A stretch of 64,000 bases of DNA, taken from NCBI RefSeq assembly GCF_003122325.1, contig NZ_QFBC01000016.1, positions 1-64,000 of the forward strand, read 5' to 3'. Under the pieces are notes generated by a model. The model did no database searches, was not told where the DNA came from, and saw only the letters and a list, made by a program, of their open reading frames with translations. This stretch comes from Rhizobium album (lineage in GTDB: Bacteria; Pseudomonadota; Alphaproteobacteria; Rhizobiales; Rhizobiaceae). The position numbers were made by a program, and so were the translations under genes. The stretch's first letter is position 1. The number at the start of each line of letters is the position of its first letter. Below, piece by piece: positions 17,707 through 26,604 of the stretch.

Positions 17707-18648
17707 TCAGTTTCTGATTCTGGGATCGAAAATGGCATAGCTGATGTCCACCAGGAGATTTACCGCTACGTAGATCGCCGACAGCAGAATGAGCACGCCC
17801 TGGATAACCGGATAATCGCGTTGCAGGATTGCATCGACCAGTAATCGGCCGAGACCGGGAATAGCGAACACTGTCTCGGTGACAACCACGCCGCCCATTA
17901 GGAGCGCAACACCAATTCCCACGATCGTGGCGATGGGGACTGCAGCATTCCTCAAGGCATGGCGCAATAACACGACATGTTCACTCAGTCCTTTGGAACG
18001 GGCGGTGCGAATATAATCCTGCGAAAGCACCTCAATAACGCTCGCCCGCGTGATGCGCGTGATCAGAGCGATATAGACCGTGCTCAGCGAAAGGGCCGGA
18101 AGGATAAGATTGTAAAACCATCCCGACCAGTTCGTTGCCAACGGCGTATAGCCTTGAACCGGAAACCAGGCGAGTTTGACCGAGAGAAACCAGATCATCA
18201 GATAGGCGATGACGAAGACCGGAACCGAAAATCCCAAAATGCCAATTGCCATCGCTATCCGGTCAATTAGGCCTCTGGCCCGCCATGCGGCAAGCGTGCC
18301 GAGCGGAACCGCGACCGCTATCGATATGATGATCGTCAGGACTGCCAACGACAAGGTCGGCTCAAGGCGCTGCGCAATCAACGCGGTCACCGGTTTGTGG
18401 GAGAAAATTGAAATTCCCAGATCTCCTCGGAAAGTATTCCAGAGAAAGATCCCCAGCCGCACGTGGAAAGGTTGGTTGAGACCGATTGTTTCCCGAATTG
18501 CCGCGATGTCGGCGGGCTGCGCCATGTCCCCCGCGATAACCGCCGCCGGATCGCCGGGAGCGAAATAAAGCAAAGAAAATGCGATTAGCGCAACGAGAAA
18601 CATGACCGGAAGTGCGGCGAAAATCCGCCGTGCAAGGAAGGATATCAT
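17707..18648 (-). CDS. Peptide ABC transporter permease (DppB type)
   Basis: 313 residues, six predicted membrane segments. The opening ISFLARRIFAALPVMFLVALIAFSLL followed by FAPGDPAAV is the signature start of DppB/OppB permeases, and the EAA loop reads IRTARSKGLSEHVVLLRHALRNAAVPI. It pairs with the DppC-type permease that follows four bases later. It lies 39 bases downstream of an M81 peptidase gene, so uptake and hydrolysis are encoded together. Confidence 0.9.
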   Translation of the reverse strand: MISFLARRIFAALPVMFLVALIAFSLLYFAPGDPAAVIAGDMAQPADIAAIRETIGLNQPFHVRLGIFLWNTFRGDLGISIFSHKPVTALIAQRLEPTLSLAVLTIIISIAVAVPLGTLAAWRARGLIDRIAMAIGILGFSVPVFVIAYLMIWFLSVKLAWFPVQGYTPLATNWSGWFYNLILPALSLSTVYIALITRITRASVIEVLSQDYIRTARSKGLSEHVVLLRHALRNAAVPIATIVGIGVALLMGGVVVTETVFAIPGLGRLLVDAILQRDYPVIQGVLILLSAIYVAVNLLVDISYAIFDPRIRN

Positions 18649-18687
18649 CGGCCCGCTCCTGAGTTCGGCTCGCTTACATCAACCATT

Positions 18688-20178
18688 TTATCTAACCTCC
18701 TCTTGGAAATAGCCGGTGTTTGCCTGAAACGGGTCGAGAGAGGCTGGCCAGTAGGGCTGGCGTTTCTTCGAGTAAGGTAGGGTTGCGAACTTTGTCGAGG
18801 CCGATCCGCCGGCATCCACGTAACGCACCTCCGCAGCCAGAGGCCCAAAGCCAGTCAGGAAATGCTGCATCGACTTGACCACGATTATCTTCTTGTCAGT
18901 CAATTTACATCCGAGGGCCGTGAAGGCCTCGGGCGAATGAGTCTGAAGTCTGGTCGAGGTAAGAACGATGTCAATTTCCGCGCCCTTTACCCACACCCCG
19001 GTCCCGAGGCTCATGCGCCCGCCGCTCAGCGCGGGCTGCGAATGATCCCGCTTGATGCCCATGATGGTGACGCGCAAGTCCACCGGATTTCCGGATTGCG
19101 GCCCCATCTTGCCACCGACGCGAAGGTCAAGTTCTCCGCCAACACCAGTCTCCAGGCACATCTGGACAGCAATGGGGTCCCAAAAGCACCCGATAGCCGC
19201 GTTTTCCACTTTTCCATCAATCAAGCCGCGCAGAATATTAGTGTTGTCTGCGGCCGCGCCGGCGCCCGCATTGTCCGCGACATCGGCAATCACGATTGGC
19301 GCCGCAGAGGACGAGAGGGCGGCGCTGATCGCCTCTTCGACTGTATCGTAGCGCTGGGCAGCTAAATCCCGCATATCCCACAACTCTCGACGAAACCGCT
19401 CGGCCATCTTTACCGCAGCTGTCATATCGTTGTCGGCCACGACGAGCATTTTCGCCCCAACGTCCGGTACGTCAGCCCAAGGAAAGCCGTGACCGAAAGA
19501 GACCGAGAGTATTCCGTCGTGGCCCTCCGCCTCGGACATGCGTGTAACGAAGGATCGCATTGGTTCTGTCGGCGGACGCCAGACGCCGATCATCCGGCAG
19601 TCTTCCAGCGCCATTACGGGCCTTATCTCTCCGGCCAGAGTGCGGCCCACGAGGTCGTAGACCTCTCTTGCCCTTTCGGCGATATCCGTATGGGGATATT
19701 CCTTGAAGGCCACAATGATATCCGCCTTGCTGCGCATCAACTCCGTTAAGTGGCAATGGAGGTCTATCTCTACGCCGATCGGCACGGAAGGTCCGACGAT
19801 CTCTCGGACCCTTGCGATGATATCGCCCTCGCAATCGTCATAGCCTTCAGCCACCATGGCGCCATGTAGGAAGAGCAACACCTTATCCACCGGCAACGCT
19901 TTCTGCAGATCCTCCAGAATTTCGTCCCTCAATCCTTCATAAGCGGTTCTTTGCGTCTTGCCCGCAGGAGCCGCGAAAGCGCATATGCTTTCTACCACCT
20001 GATCCCCGTCGGAGGTCGCCAGACGGCGCCATTCGATCAACGGAATGTTGCCCAGCACCGGCGGGCGCAGCCCCCCGTCGCCGCGGAAATATTCGCGGGT
20101 CGTGAACGATTCCCGGACGGATGGGATAGGCGAAAACGTGTTGGTTTCTGTCGCGAGAGTGGAAATAAAGACTTTCAA
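18688..20178 (-). CDS. M81-family metallopeptidase (MlrC type), copy 1
   Basis: About 496 residues with the two-domain MlrC architecture: N-terminal part with TLATETNTFSP, FLHGAMVAEGYDDCEGD, EIDLHCHLT and FKEYPHTDIAERA (putative zinc ligands), and C-terminal part with DVADNAGAGAAADNTNILRGLID. MlrC cleaves linear microcystin peptides, which contain D-residues; family members are widespread and mostly uncharacterised. No signal peptide is present. A TTG at 20178 with GGAGAG six bases upstream looks the better start, since that ribosome site would lie inside the longer version from ATG 20193. It sits inside the peptide transporter operon, suggesting an intracellular peptidase for the imported substrate. 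Confidence 0.85.
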   Translation of the reverse strand: MKVFISTLATETNTFSPIPSVRESFTTREYFRGDGGLRPPVLGNIPLIEWRRLATSDGDQVVESICAFAAPAGKTQRTAYEGLRDEILEDLQKALPVDKVLLFLHGAMVAEGYDDCEGDIIARVREIVGPSVPIGVEIDLHCHLTELMRSKADIIVAFKEYPHTDIAERAREVYDLVGRTLAGEIRPVMALEDCRMIGVWRPPTEPMRSFVTRMSEAEGHDGILSVSFGHGFPWADVPDVGAKMLVVADNDMTAAVKMAERFRRELWDMRDLAAQRYDTVEEAISAALSSSAAPIVIADVADNAGAGAAADNTNILRGLIDGKVENAAIGCFWDPIAVQMCLETGVGGELDLRVGGKMGPQSGNPVDLRVTIMGIKRDHSQPALSGGRMSLGTGVWVKGAEIDIVLTSTRLQTHSPEAFTALGCKLTDKKIIVVKSMQHFLTGFGPLAAEVRYVDAGGSASTKFATLPYSKKRQPYWPASLDPFQANTGYFQEEVR

Positions 20179-20231
20179 ACGGATCTCTCCCAAAACCTGA
20201 AATTTAAACGATTTGCCTCAGGAGGCATCAA

Positions 20232-22073
20232 TCACTGTGCCCACTCAGATCGATCCCACTCCTGGCAGATATGGCCGGCCGACACTTCCCGATACTCGCG
20301 TTTGGGGGCAATGTAGTTTGGCGGCCTGATCGGCGAGGGCAGTTCGCGGATCGGAGGGGCGGGACGCTTCCCGCGCTCGCGTGGCTCCGGTACCGGGACC
20401 GCGGACAATAGACGCTTCGTATAGGGATGCATCGGGTTGCCGAAGATCGAGGCTCGAGGGCCAATTTCGACGATCTCTCCGAGATACATCACCGCAACGC
20501 GATGACTGATCCGTTCTACCACCGCCATATCGTGGGAAATGAAGAGATAGGATAAATTCATTCCCTTCTGGAGGTCGAGCATGAGGTTCACCACCTGCGC
20601 CTTGACCGATACGTCAAGCGCCGACACCGCCTCATCCGCGATGATGAGTTTCGGTCGGACAGCCAGAGCGCGTGCGATCGAAATGCGTTGACGCTGGCCG
20701 CCTGAGAATTCATGTGGGAACCGTCTCATCATATCCGGCAGAAGCCCCACCTCGCGGAGCAACTGCGCGACGCGATCCTTCGATTCGCGTCTGTTTGTCA
20801 TTCCGTGCAGAAGCATCGGCTCAGCGATGGCATCGCCTATTCGGATTCGAGGATTGAGGCTTGCATAAGGATCCTGGAAGATCATCTGCATCTTCGTCCG
20901 AGCCTTGCGCAGTTCGGCCGCCGAGCATTTCATGAGATCCTGGCCATCGACGACGATTTCGCCGCTCAGTGGGTGCTCAAGCCGCATGATCGACCGACCG
21001 GTCGTGGATTTGCCGCATCCGGATTCCCCAACAACGGATAAGGTTTCGCCAGCCTTCAGGTTGAAGGAGATGTTTTCGACTGCGTGGACCCGCCCGCCGA
21101 GCCTGCCCATGAAACCATTGTTGATGTCGAAGCGGGTGACCAGGTCTCTAACCTCCAGAACGGTCGGAGCCTTCTCGGTTGTCGGCTTGCGTGTACTTGA
21201 AGTCTCCGCCTTTTGCGGGGGGAGGGGCTGCTGATCCTGGAAAGGAAGTACGAAATGGGCAGGCTCCGATGTGCCCGTCATCGATCCGAGCCTCGGCACT
21301 GCCGCCAACAGTGTACGCGTATAATTGTTCTTCGGTTCGTGGAAAATATCCACGGTGTCCCCGTGTTCAACCAAATTGCCTCGAAACATGACGAGTGTTC
21401 GATGCGCAATCTCTGCAACCACTCCCATGTCATGGGTGATGAACAGGATGGACATCTGTTCTTCTGCCTGCAACTGGCGCAGCAATTGCAATATTTCCGC
21501 CTGGATCGTCACATCCAACGCCGTGGTCGGTTCATCGGCAATCAGCAATTTAGGCCGACAAGCAAGCGCCATGGCGATCATGACGCGCTGGCGCATGCCG
21601 CCTGAAAACTGGTGAGGAAAATCATCCAGACGAGTGGCGGCCGCCGGTATGCTGACGCGGTCGAAGAGCCGCACTGTTTCTGCTCGTGCTTCGGAGACCG
21701 ACATCTTGCGGTGCAAGACGAGCGTTTCCGACAGTTGCTTGCCCACCGGGAGGACGGGGTTGAGACTCGTCATCGGTTCCTGGAAGATCATCCCGATCTC
21801 ACCGCCGCGTACCTTGCGCATCTCCCGCTCCGGCAGCACGGTGAGATCGCGCCCGTTAAGTAGGATCTGGCCCTTAACCTCGCTTGATCGGGCATCGAGC
21901 AGGCGTGTGATGGCGAGGCTCGTTACGCTTTTTCCGGAGCCGCTTTCGCCGACGATGGCGAGCGTTTCACCCGGATTGACGTCGAACGAAATGCCGTTAA
22001 CCACCTGCGATCGGCCGTGCCCCGACAGAAATGCGACTTCCAGATTCCGAACGGATAATACAGTTTCGACCAC
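20232..22073 (-). CDS. Fused peptide ABC transporter ATPase (DppD-DppF in one chain)
   Basis: About 613 residues with two complete nucleotide-binding domains. The first has Walker A GESGSGKS, signature FSGGMRQRV and Walker [13 protein letters not shown]; the second has [17 protein letters not shown] and [12 protein letters not shown], where the usual Pro after Glu is Ala. DppD and DppF are usually separate proteins; the linker here is proline- and threonine-rich (about residues 270-310). A GTG at 22073 with GAGAGG six bases upstream is the best start; an ATG at 22094 and an earlier one at 22181 are alternatives. It energises the adjacent permeases. Confidence 0.88.
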   Translation of the reverse strand: MVETVLSVRNLEVAFLSGHGRSQVVNGISFDVNPGETLAIVGESGSGKSVTSLAITRLLDARSSEVKGQILLNGRDLTVLPEREMRKVRGGEIGMIFQEPMTSLNPVLPVGKQLSETLVLHRKMSVSEARAETVRLFDRVSIPAAATRLDDFPHQFSGGMRQRVMIAMALACRPKLLIADEPTTALDVTIQAEILQLLRQLQAEEQMSILFITHDMGVVAEIAHRTLVMFRGNLVEHGDTVDIFHEPKNNYTRTLLAAVPRLGSMTGTSEPAHFVLPFQDQQPLPPQKAETSSTRKPTTEKAPTVLEVRDLVTRFDINNGFMGRLGGRVHAVENISFNLKAGETLSVVGESGCGKSTTGRSIMRLEHPLSGEIVVDGQDLMKCSAAELRKARTKMQMIFQDPYASLNPRIRIGDAIAEPMLLHGMTNRRESKDRVAQLLREVGLLPDMMRRFPHEFSGGQRQRISIARALAVRPKLIIADEAVSALDVSVKAQVVNLMLDLQKGMNLSYLFISHDMAVVERISHRVAVMYLGEIVEIGPRASIFGNPMHPYTKRLLSAVPVPEPRERGKRPAPPIRELPSPIRPPNYIAPKREYREVSAGHICQEWDRSEWAQ

Positions 22074-22156
22074 GGATACCCTCTCAATTTTCATAGATAA
22101 GCCGGGATGGCCGCGCAGGGCGCCGCCGGTCCTGTATCGCAGAGAACCCTCCCGCC

Positions 22157-23743
22157 TCAGGCGGTCTTCCGGACGTTCCAAAAGAGCGGGGCAGGCGACT
22201 TTACAATCCCGCTTACGGTCTTGCGATAAGCGGTAATCTGGGAACGCTGGCCAAGTGGTACATAGGGGACCGACTGAAATGCATGCGCTTCGACATCACT
22301 TGCTATCTTCTTTCGCTGGTCTTGGGATGTCGCCTTCATCCAATCCGCCCGAAGGGATTCCAGCTTGGCATCATCCGGCCAGCCAGGCCATGCGGCAAGA
22401 CCGTTGCCGCGTAGAGCGAGATGTTGCGCCGGGCTGAGGAAATCAACCGACCCAGCACCCGAGACGAGAGCGCTCCAGCCGCCTTTTTCAACCGGCTCCG
22501 TCGAATTTCGACGAGTGAAATAGGTACCAAGATCCATGGTTTGGACTTCGACCGTCATGCCCATATTGCGCAGAAGCTGCTCGACGACGAGGCTGGCTGA
22601 ATAAATCCAGGGGATGTCGGTGGCCGAAATGAGGACCACTTTCTCGCCGGCATAACCAGCGTCCTTCAACAGGGCCTTGCCCAGTTCCAGATCCCCTTTC
22701 ATCACGCTCGATCCGGTGCCCGAAGACATCGGGGTGCCGCAAAAGAAGAACGACTTGCAAACTTCGTAATTGCCTTCTCCGACCATGGCGACGAGTACGT
22801 CTTCCTGGTTGATAGTGGCCATCACCGCCTGCCGAACCTTCACATTGTTGAAGGGTTTTTGCTGTTGGTTGAAGCGCAACAATGTCCCCTGGTAGGGATC
22901 ATAGTCGCCGACCACGACACTGGGATCGCCTCTCAGAAGCTCGACAAGGTTGAGATCGGGTTTTTCGAACCAATCGATTTCGCCACGCTTCAGCGCCGCG
23001 ACCGCGGTCGATTGATCGGGGATAATCAGCCACTCGACACGATCGAAATTGACCTGCTTGCCGCCAGCAATGCCGCTCGGCGTTTCCTTGCGAGGAATAT
23101 AACCGTCGAATTTTTCATAGGCGGCCTTGCTGCCCGGTACCCACTCGTTCGGTAGAAAGCGATACGGGCCGGATCCGGTGGCGTCCGTGATCTGCGTTTT
23201 GCTGTCCGTTGCACCGGCGATGCGCTCGGGCATGATAAAACACACCGGCGTGGAAGATTTACCGAGTGCAACGTAGATGAGCGGGAAGGAGGATTTCAAC
23301 GTGAAGCGGATCGTGTTGTCATCTACGGCTTCGAGCTTGTCCGTAGCGTCGAGCAGGGATTGCCCGAGGCCATCCTTACCGCCCCACCGTTTGATGCTCG
23401 CGATGCAATCCTGTGCGCGCACCGGTGCGCCGTCATGAAATTTCAATCCGGGCCGCAACGAGAACGTGTAGACGAGGCCGTCGTCGCCTTCCTCCGCCCT
23501 ATCCACCATCTGCGGCTGAATTTCAAAGTTTTCGTCTTCCGCAAACAAGGTGTCATAAACCAAATAGCCATGATTGCGGATTGGATATCCGCTTGTGACG
23601 ATCGGATCTATCGACGAGAGATTTCCGGCAGGGACAAACCGCAGCACATTGGGCGTGGATTGGGCCGACGCTCGATTTGCGCTTGCTGCAAGTAGTGCGA
23701 ACGCCGCCGTGTACTGCAGGAATTCACGTCTCGTCCCTGTCAT
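22157..23743 (-). CDS. Peptide ABC transporter substrate-binding protein (family 5)
   Basis: 528-residue periplasmic protein, first gene of the transporter operon. The N-terminus GTRREFLQYTAAFALLAASANRASA is a Tat-type signal with cleavage after ASA. The body follows the SBP family 5 pattern (YTFSLRPGLKFHDGAPVRAQD near residue 90). It is paralogous to the orphan binding protein at 11855-13435, and both keep a pair of cysteines in CKS-FFCGTP. A perfect LysR-box repeat lies about 115 bases upstream. Order: binding protein, fused ATPase, M81 peptidase, two permeases, LysR. Confidence 0.9.
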   Translation of the reverse strand: MTGTRREFLQYTAAFALLAASANRASAQSTPNVLRFVPAGNLSSIDPIVTSGYPIRNHGYLVYDTLFAEDENFEIQPQMVDRAEEGDDGLVYTFSLRPGLKFHDGAPVRAQDCIASIKRWGGKDGLGQSLLDATDKLEAVDDNTIRFTLKSSFPLIYVALGKSSTPVCFIMPERIAGATDSKTQITDATGSGPYRFLPNEWVPGSKAAYEKFDGYIPRKETPSGIAGGKQVNFDRVEWLIIPDQSTAVAALKRGEIDWFEKPDLNLVELLRGDPSVVVGDYDPYQGTLLRFNQQQKPFNNVKVRQAVMATINQEDVLVAMVGEGNYEVCKSFFFCGTPMSSGTGSSVMKGDLELGKALLKDAGYAGEKVVLISATDIPWIYSASLVVEQLLRNMGMTVEVQTMDLGTYFTRRNSTEPVEKGGWSALVSGAGSVDFLSPAQHLALRGNGLAAWPGWPDDAKLESLRADWMKATSQDQRKKIASDVEAHAFQSVPYVPLGQRSQITAYRKTVSGIVKSPAPLFWNVRKTA

Positions 23744-23850
23744 CGTCGCTCCACCCGTTGTTGGCTTATCGCTCTCGATAGGGGCGACGCCTATTCTTGG
23801 GAGCTAACGTAAGCACAAAGGCCTGCGACGTAAAACCGTAAACGGAACAC

Positions 23851-23879
23851 ATTGGTGTTGCCTGCTGGGCAACACCAAT
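23851..23879. promoter_or_regulatory. 12-bp inverted repeat containing LysR-box site 2
   Basis: ATTGGTGTTGCC and GGCAACACCAAT flank a five-base loop. The core at 23857-23873, GTTGCCTGCTGGGCAAC, fits GTTGC-N7-GCAAC. It is 20 bases after the M20 gene stop and about 110 bases before the binding-protein start on the same strand. It could also terminate the upstream transcript, but no T run follows in either direction. Confidence 0.6.
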
Positions 23880-23898
23880 CCTATCGTAAAAACTGCTA

Positions 23899-25281
23899 TC
23901 AACCCTGCGGCAGTGGTGGCAGGACCTCGTCAGGGATCGGGCAGACGTATCCCGCCCCGGCGTTGCGGTTCCGATGTTCCTGTTTCGCCTGTTCAAGCAA
24001 ATCAGTATCTTTGATTGCGCGTAAGACGGAAGCAGTCATAACCTTCGCAGCCTGCAACATCCCCTTATGCGCAGCCGGCAACTTCCCCTGTGAGACGAGT
24101 TGCCACGAATGAAATGCCGTGCTGCGCGCGAAACTGGCGACCCAAATCTGCGCCAGCGGGATCACAACTGAAACATCGCCCACGTCCGTCGACCCGAGCG
24201 AATTGCCGACGTGATCCGCAAGCGGAGCTATATCGCCGTCCAGCGCGCGGTTGCCTTGATAGTTCGGATCGTTGAACGCGACTGCCGCTGCCAAATCGTT
24301 CTCATCGAAGTCAGGTGCGCCAAGCGCGATGAACTGCTCATGCATCATCCTGGTCAGAGCCAGATTAGGTTGATACGGCGACATTCCCGATTCGATCGAG
24401 AATTCGACTTGGGTTCCGCTCATCATCGCTGCCCCGCGTGCAACCTGTTCGACGCGCGCCGCCAAGGCATTCAAACCTTCGATGGTACGCGACCTAACGA
24501 TGTAGGTGAGCTCTATTCTAGACTGGACGACGTTTGCAGCAATTCCTCCAGCATCGCGATAGGCGTAATGGATACGCTCGCCATCCTCGATGTGTTCGCG
24601 CAGGTAGTTGCAGCCGACATTCATCAGTTCGGCTGCATCAAGAGCACTTCGTCCGAGATGCGGCGTTAGGGCCGCATGCGAAGCATGTCCGCGAAAAATG
24701 ACCCGTATTTGCAAAAAGGCGTTGGTCCGGCTCATATGGGCGGAGGACGTTGGGCCAGGATGCCACGAAAAGGCGGCATCGAGATCGTCGAAGACCCCGG
24801 CGCGAGCCATAAAAGCCTTTCCGCCGCCACCCTCTTCCGCCGGGCAGGCGTAGTAGCGAATGGTGCCTGGGATGCCCATGGCTTCAAGCATTTCCGCTGC
24901 GGCCACCGCGGCAAGTGCCGAGCCCGTGCCAAGCAGGTTGTGCCCGCAACCGTGGCCGGGCATGCCTGGATGAAGAACCTCCTCTTTCGCCGAGCCCGCG
25001 AGCTGGCTCATCCCCGCCAGAGCATCGAATTCGCCCAGGAGACCTATCACCGGCTTGCCCTTACCACGTTCCGCGACAAAGGCGGTGGGCAATCCGGCGA
25101 TGCCTGCAGTGACCTTGAAGCCTTCAGCCGCCAGCACGTCCATCTGGGCTTTGCTGGAGCGGCTTTCGGCGAACCCCAATTCGGCAAATTCCCAGATCTC
25201 ATCGGCCAGCCGGGTATAACGACCCGCTCTCGTGTTCACGGCCGCATGAATACCTGCAAGATCGATTGTGATATCATTCAT
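23899..25281 (-). CDS. M20-family amidohydrolase (AbgB-like)
   Basis: 460 residues. Metal-binding and catalytic blocks are GEFDALAG, PGHGCGHNLLGTGSALA, the glutamate pair in CPAEEGGGGKAFMARAGVF, SWHPGPTSSA, and the dimer-domain RGHASHAALTPHLGRSALDAAELM. The pattern is closest to the p-aminobenzoyl-glutamate hydrolase subunit AbgB and related aminoacylases, which release an amino acid from an amide. ATG at 25281 has correct spacing from GGAGAC; the ATG six bases upstream is too close. It follows the MalY-type gene by 104 bases, and a LysR-box lies in that gap. Confidence 0.87.
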   Translation of the reverse strand: MNDITIDLAGIHAAVNTRAGRYTRLADEIWEFAELGFAESRSSKAQMDVLAAEGFKVTAGIAGLPTAFVAERGKGKPVIGLLGEFDALAGMSQLAGSAKEEVLHPGMPGHGCGHNLLGTGSALAAVAAAEMLEAMGIPGTIRYYACPAEEGGGGKAFMARAGVFDDLDAAFSWHPGPTSSAHMSRTNAFLQIRVIFRGHASHAALTPHLGRSALDAAELMNVGCNYLREHIEDGERIHYAYRDAGGIAANVVQSRIELTYIVRSRTIEGLNALAARVEQVARGAAMMSGTQVEFSIESGMSPYQPNLALTRMMHEQFIALGAPDFDENDLAAAVAFNDPNYQGNRALDGDIAPLADHVGNSLGSTDVGDVSVVIPLAQIWVASFARSTAFHSWQLVSQGKLPAAHKGMLQAAKVMTASVLRAIKDTDLLEQAKQEHRNRNAGAGYVCPIPDEVLPPLPQG

Positions 25282-25335
25282 TGCCATGTCTCCTTCTCAA
25301 GGCGAATTAAATGGCGCGACCGCAATCGCCCGGCG

Positions 25336-25352
25336 TTTGCCAATCGGGCAAG
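25336..25352. promoter_or_regulatory. LysR-box motif, site 3
   Basis: TTTGCCAATCGGGCAAG contains TTGCC-N5-GGCAA with T-N11-A geometry. It lies in the gap between the MalY-type and M20 genes, about 55 bases before the M20 start codon. Confidence 0.5.
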
Positions 25353-25385
25353 GGGCGCCCAGCCATGCGGCCTTGGCACACGGAC

Positions 25386-26600
25386 TTAGGCGCGAGTGCG
25401 CACTGCATGCGTCATGCGCTCCAGAATCTCGCTGAGTATCGTTTCCGATGTCGCAAAATTCAGCCTTGCAAAGGCCTCACCGCCTGTCACAAACGTCTGC
25501 CCGGCGCTTAGGACTACATGCGCTTCGCCCAGAAAGAAATCGTAAGCCGGCAAGGGTAATCCAAGTGCGCTGCAGTCGAGCCATGCCATGTAGGTGCCTT
25601 CGGGGGCATAGACCCGGATTTCCGGCAGTTCCTTTTTCAACCTTTGCATAAGCAGGCCGCGCATGTCGGCCAGATATGACAGTACGTCATGCTGCCATTG
25701 ATGGCTGCTCTCCCATGCAGCGATCGTCGCATCGATACCCATGGCATGTCCCGGGACAATCACCCTGCGCGGGAAGGCCTTGAGATAGCGATCGCGTAAC
25801 TCCGCAGTGCCAAAGTGAACAAACGCGCATTTCAGGCCCGCCGTATTGAACGATTTCGCCGCCGAACCCAGAGTGATCGTTCGCCTTGCTATTTCCTCGC
25901 CAAGGGAGGCGATGGGAATATGCCGGAACTGATCGAAAGTAATCTCGCAGTGCACCTCGTCCGAAATGATGAGCAGATCGCGAGCCAGAGCGAGCTCCGC
26001 CAGTTTTTCCAGGTCCTGGCGATCGAGCACGCCTCCTGTCGGATTGTGGGGATTGCACAGCATAAGCAGGCGTGTCTGGGGTCCGATGGTATTGGCGAGG
26101 TTGTCGAAATCGATGGACAAACGATTGCCGTCGTCCACGGTTTCGACCGGGGTAAAAACGCGCCCGGTCGAGACTATCGCCTCTCGAAATGGCGGATAGC
26201 AAGGCTCCTGGATGGCAGCGCCATCGCCTTCTTGCGAAAACGCCAGCACGGTTGTGAAAATTGCTTGCACGAGATCGGAAACGACGACAACGTTTTCCGG
26301 GTCCGGACGCCAATCGAAAATCCTGCTCATGCGTTCTGCATAGAGCTTTGCCACGGAGGCTGGCGTGCGAGATCCGTTTCTTGTGGGGTAGCCGTATTGT
26401 TGATCGGTCGCTATTCGTGACAGAGCATCGGCGATGGCCGGCGCCACCGCATAGTCCATCTCGGCGACAAATGCCGGAAGGACATCTTCCCCATAGCTGG
26501 ACCACTTGAGATTGCCGCGACGCCGCAGCGCCGCTTCGTCCATCAGAAAATAGGTACTGTCCGGATTGCGTTTCCGCGGAGCAGCTTCGACATTCCGCAT
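25386..26600 (-). CDS. MalY/PatB-type PLP-dependent enzyme (C-S lyase or aminotransferase)
   Basis: 404-residue fold type I PLP enzyme. LPAFVAEMDYAVAPAIADAL near residue 42, YGYPTRNG, LCNPHNPTGGV, ISDEVHCEITF and the PLP lysine in LGSAAKSFNTAGLK are the MalY/PatB pattern. Family members act as cystathionine beta-lyases or as aminotransferases, and specificity is not readable here. The ATG lies four bases after the stop of the M81 copy 2 gene, so the two are translationally coupled. It may process sulfur-containing or unusual amino acids freed from imported peptides. Confidence 0.86.
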   Translation of the reverse strand: MRNVEAAPRKRNPDSTYFLMDEAALRRRGNLKWSSYGEDVLPAFVAEMDYAVAPAIADALSRIATDQQYGYPTRNGSRTPASVAKLYAERMSRIFDWRPDPENVVVVSDLVQAIFTTVLAFSQEGDGAAIQEPCYPPFREAIVSTGRVFTPVETVDDGNRLSIDFDNLANTIGPQTRLLMLCNPHNPTGGVLDRQDLEKLAELALARDLLIISDEVHCEITFDQFRHIPIASLGEEIARRTITLGSAAKSFNTAGLKCAFVHFGTAELRDRYLKAFPRRVIVPGHAMGIDATIAAWESSHQWQHDVLSYLADMRGLLMQRLKKELPEIRVYAPEGTYMAWLDCSALGLPLPAYDFFLGEAHVVLSAGQTFVTGGEAFARLNFATSETILSEILERMTHAVRTRA

Positions 26601-26604
26601 CCGA

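Noticed and set aside
23851-23879. Reading the 12-bp hairpin purely as a transcription terminator of the M20 gene
   Set aside because: No T run follows on either strand, and its core matches the LysR-box motif found in four other gaps, so a regulatory role was preferred while termination remains possible.
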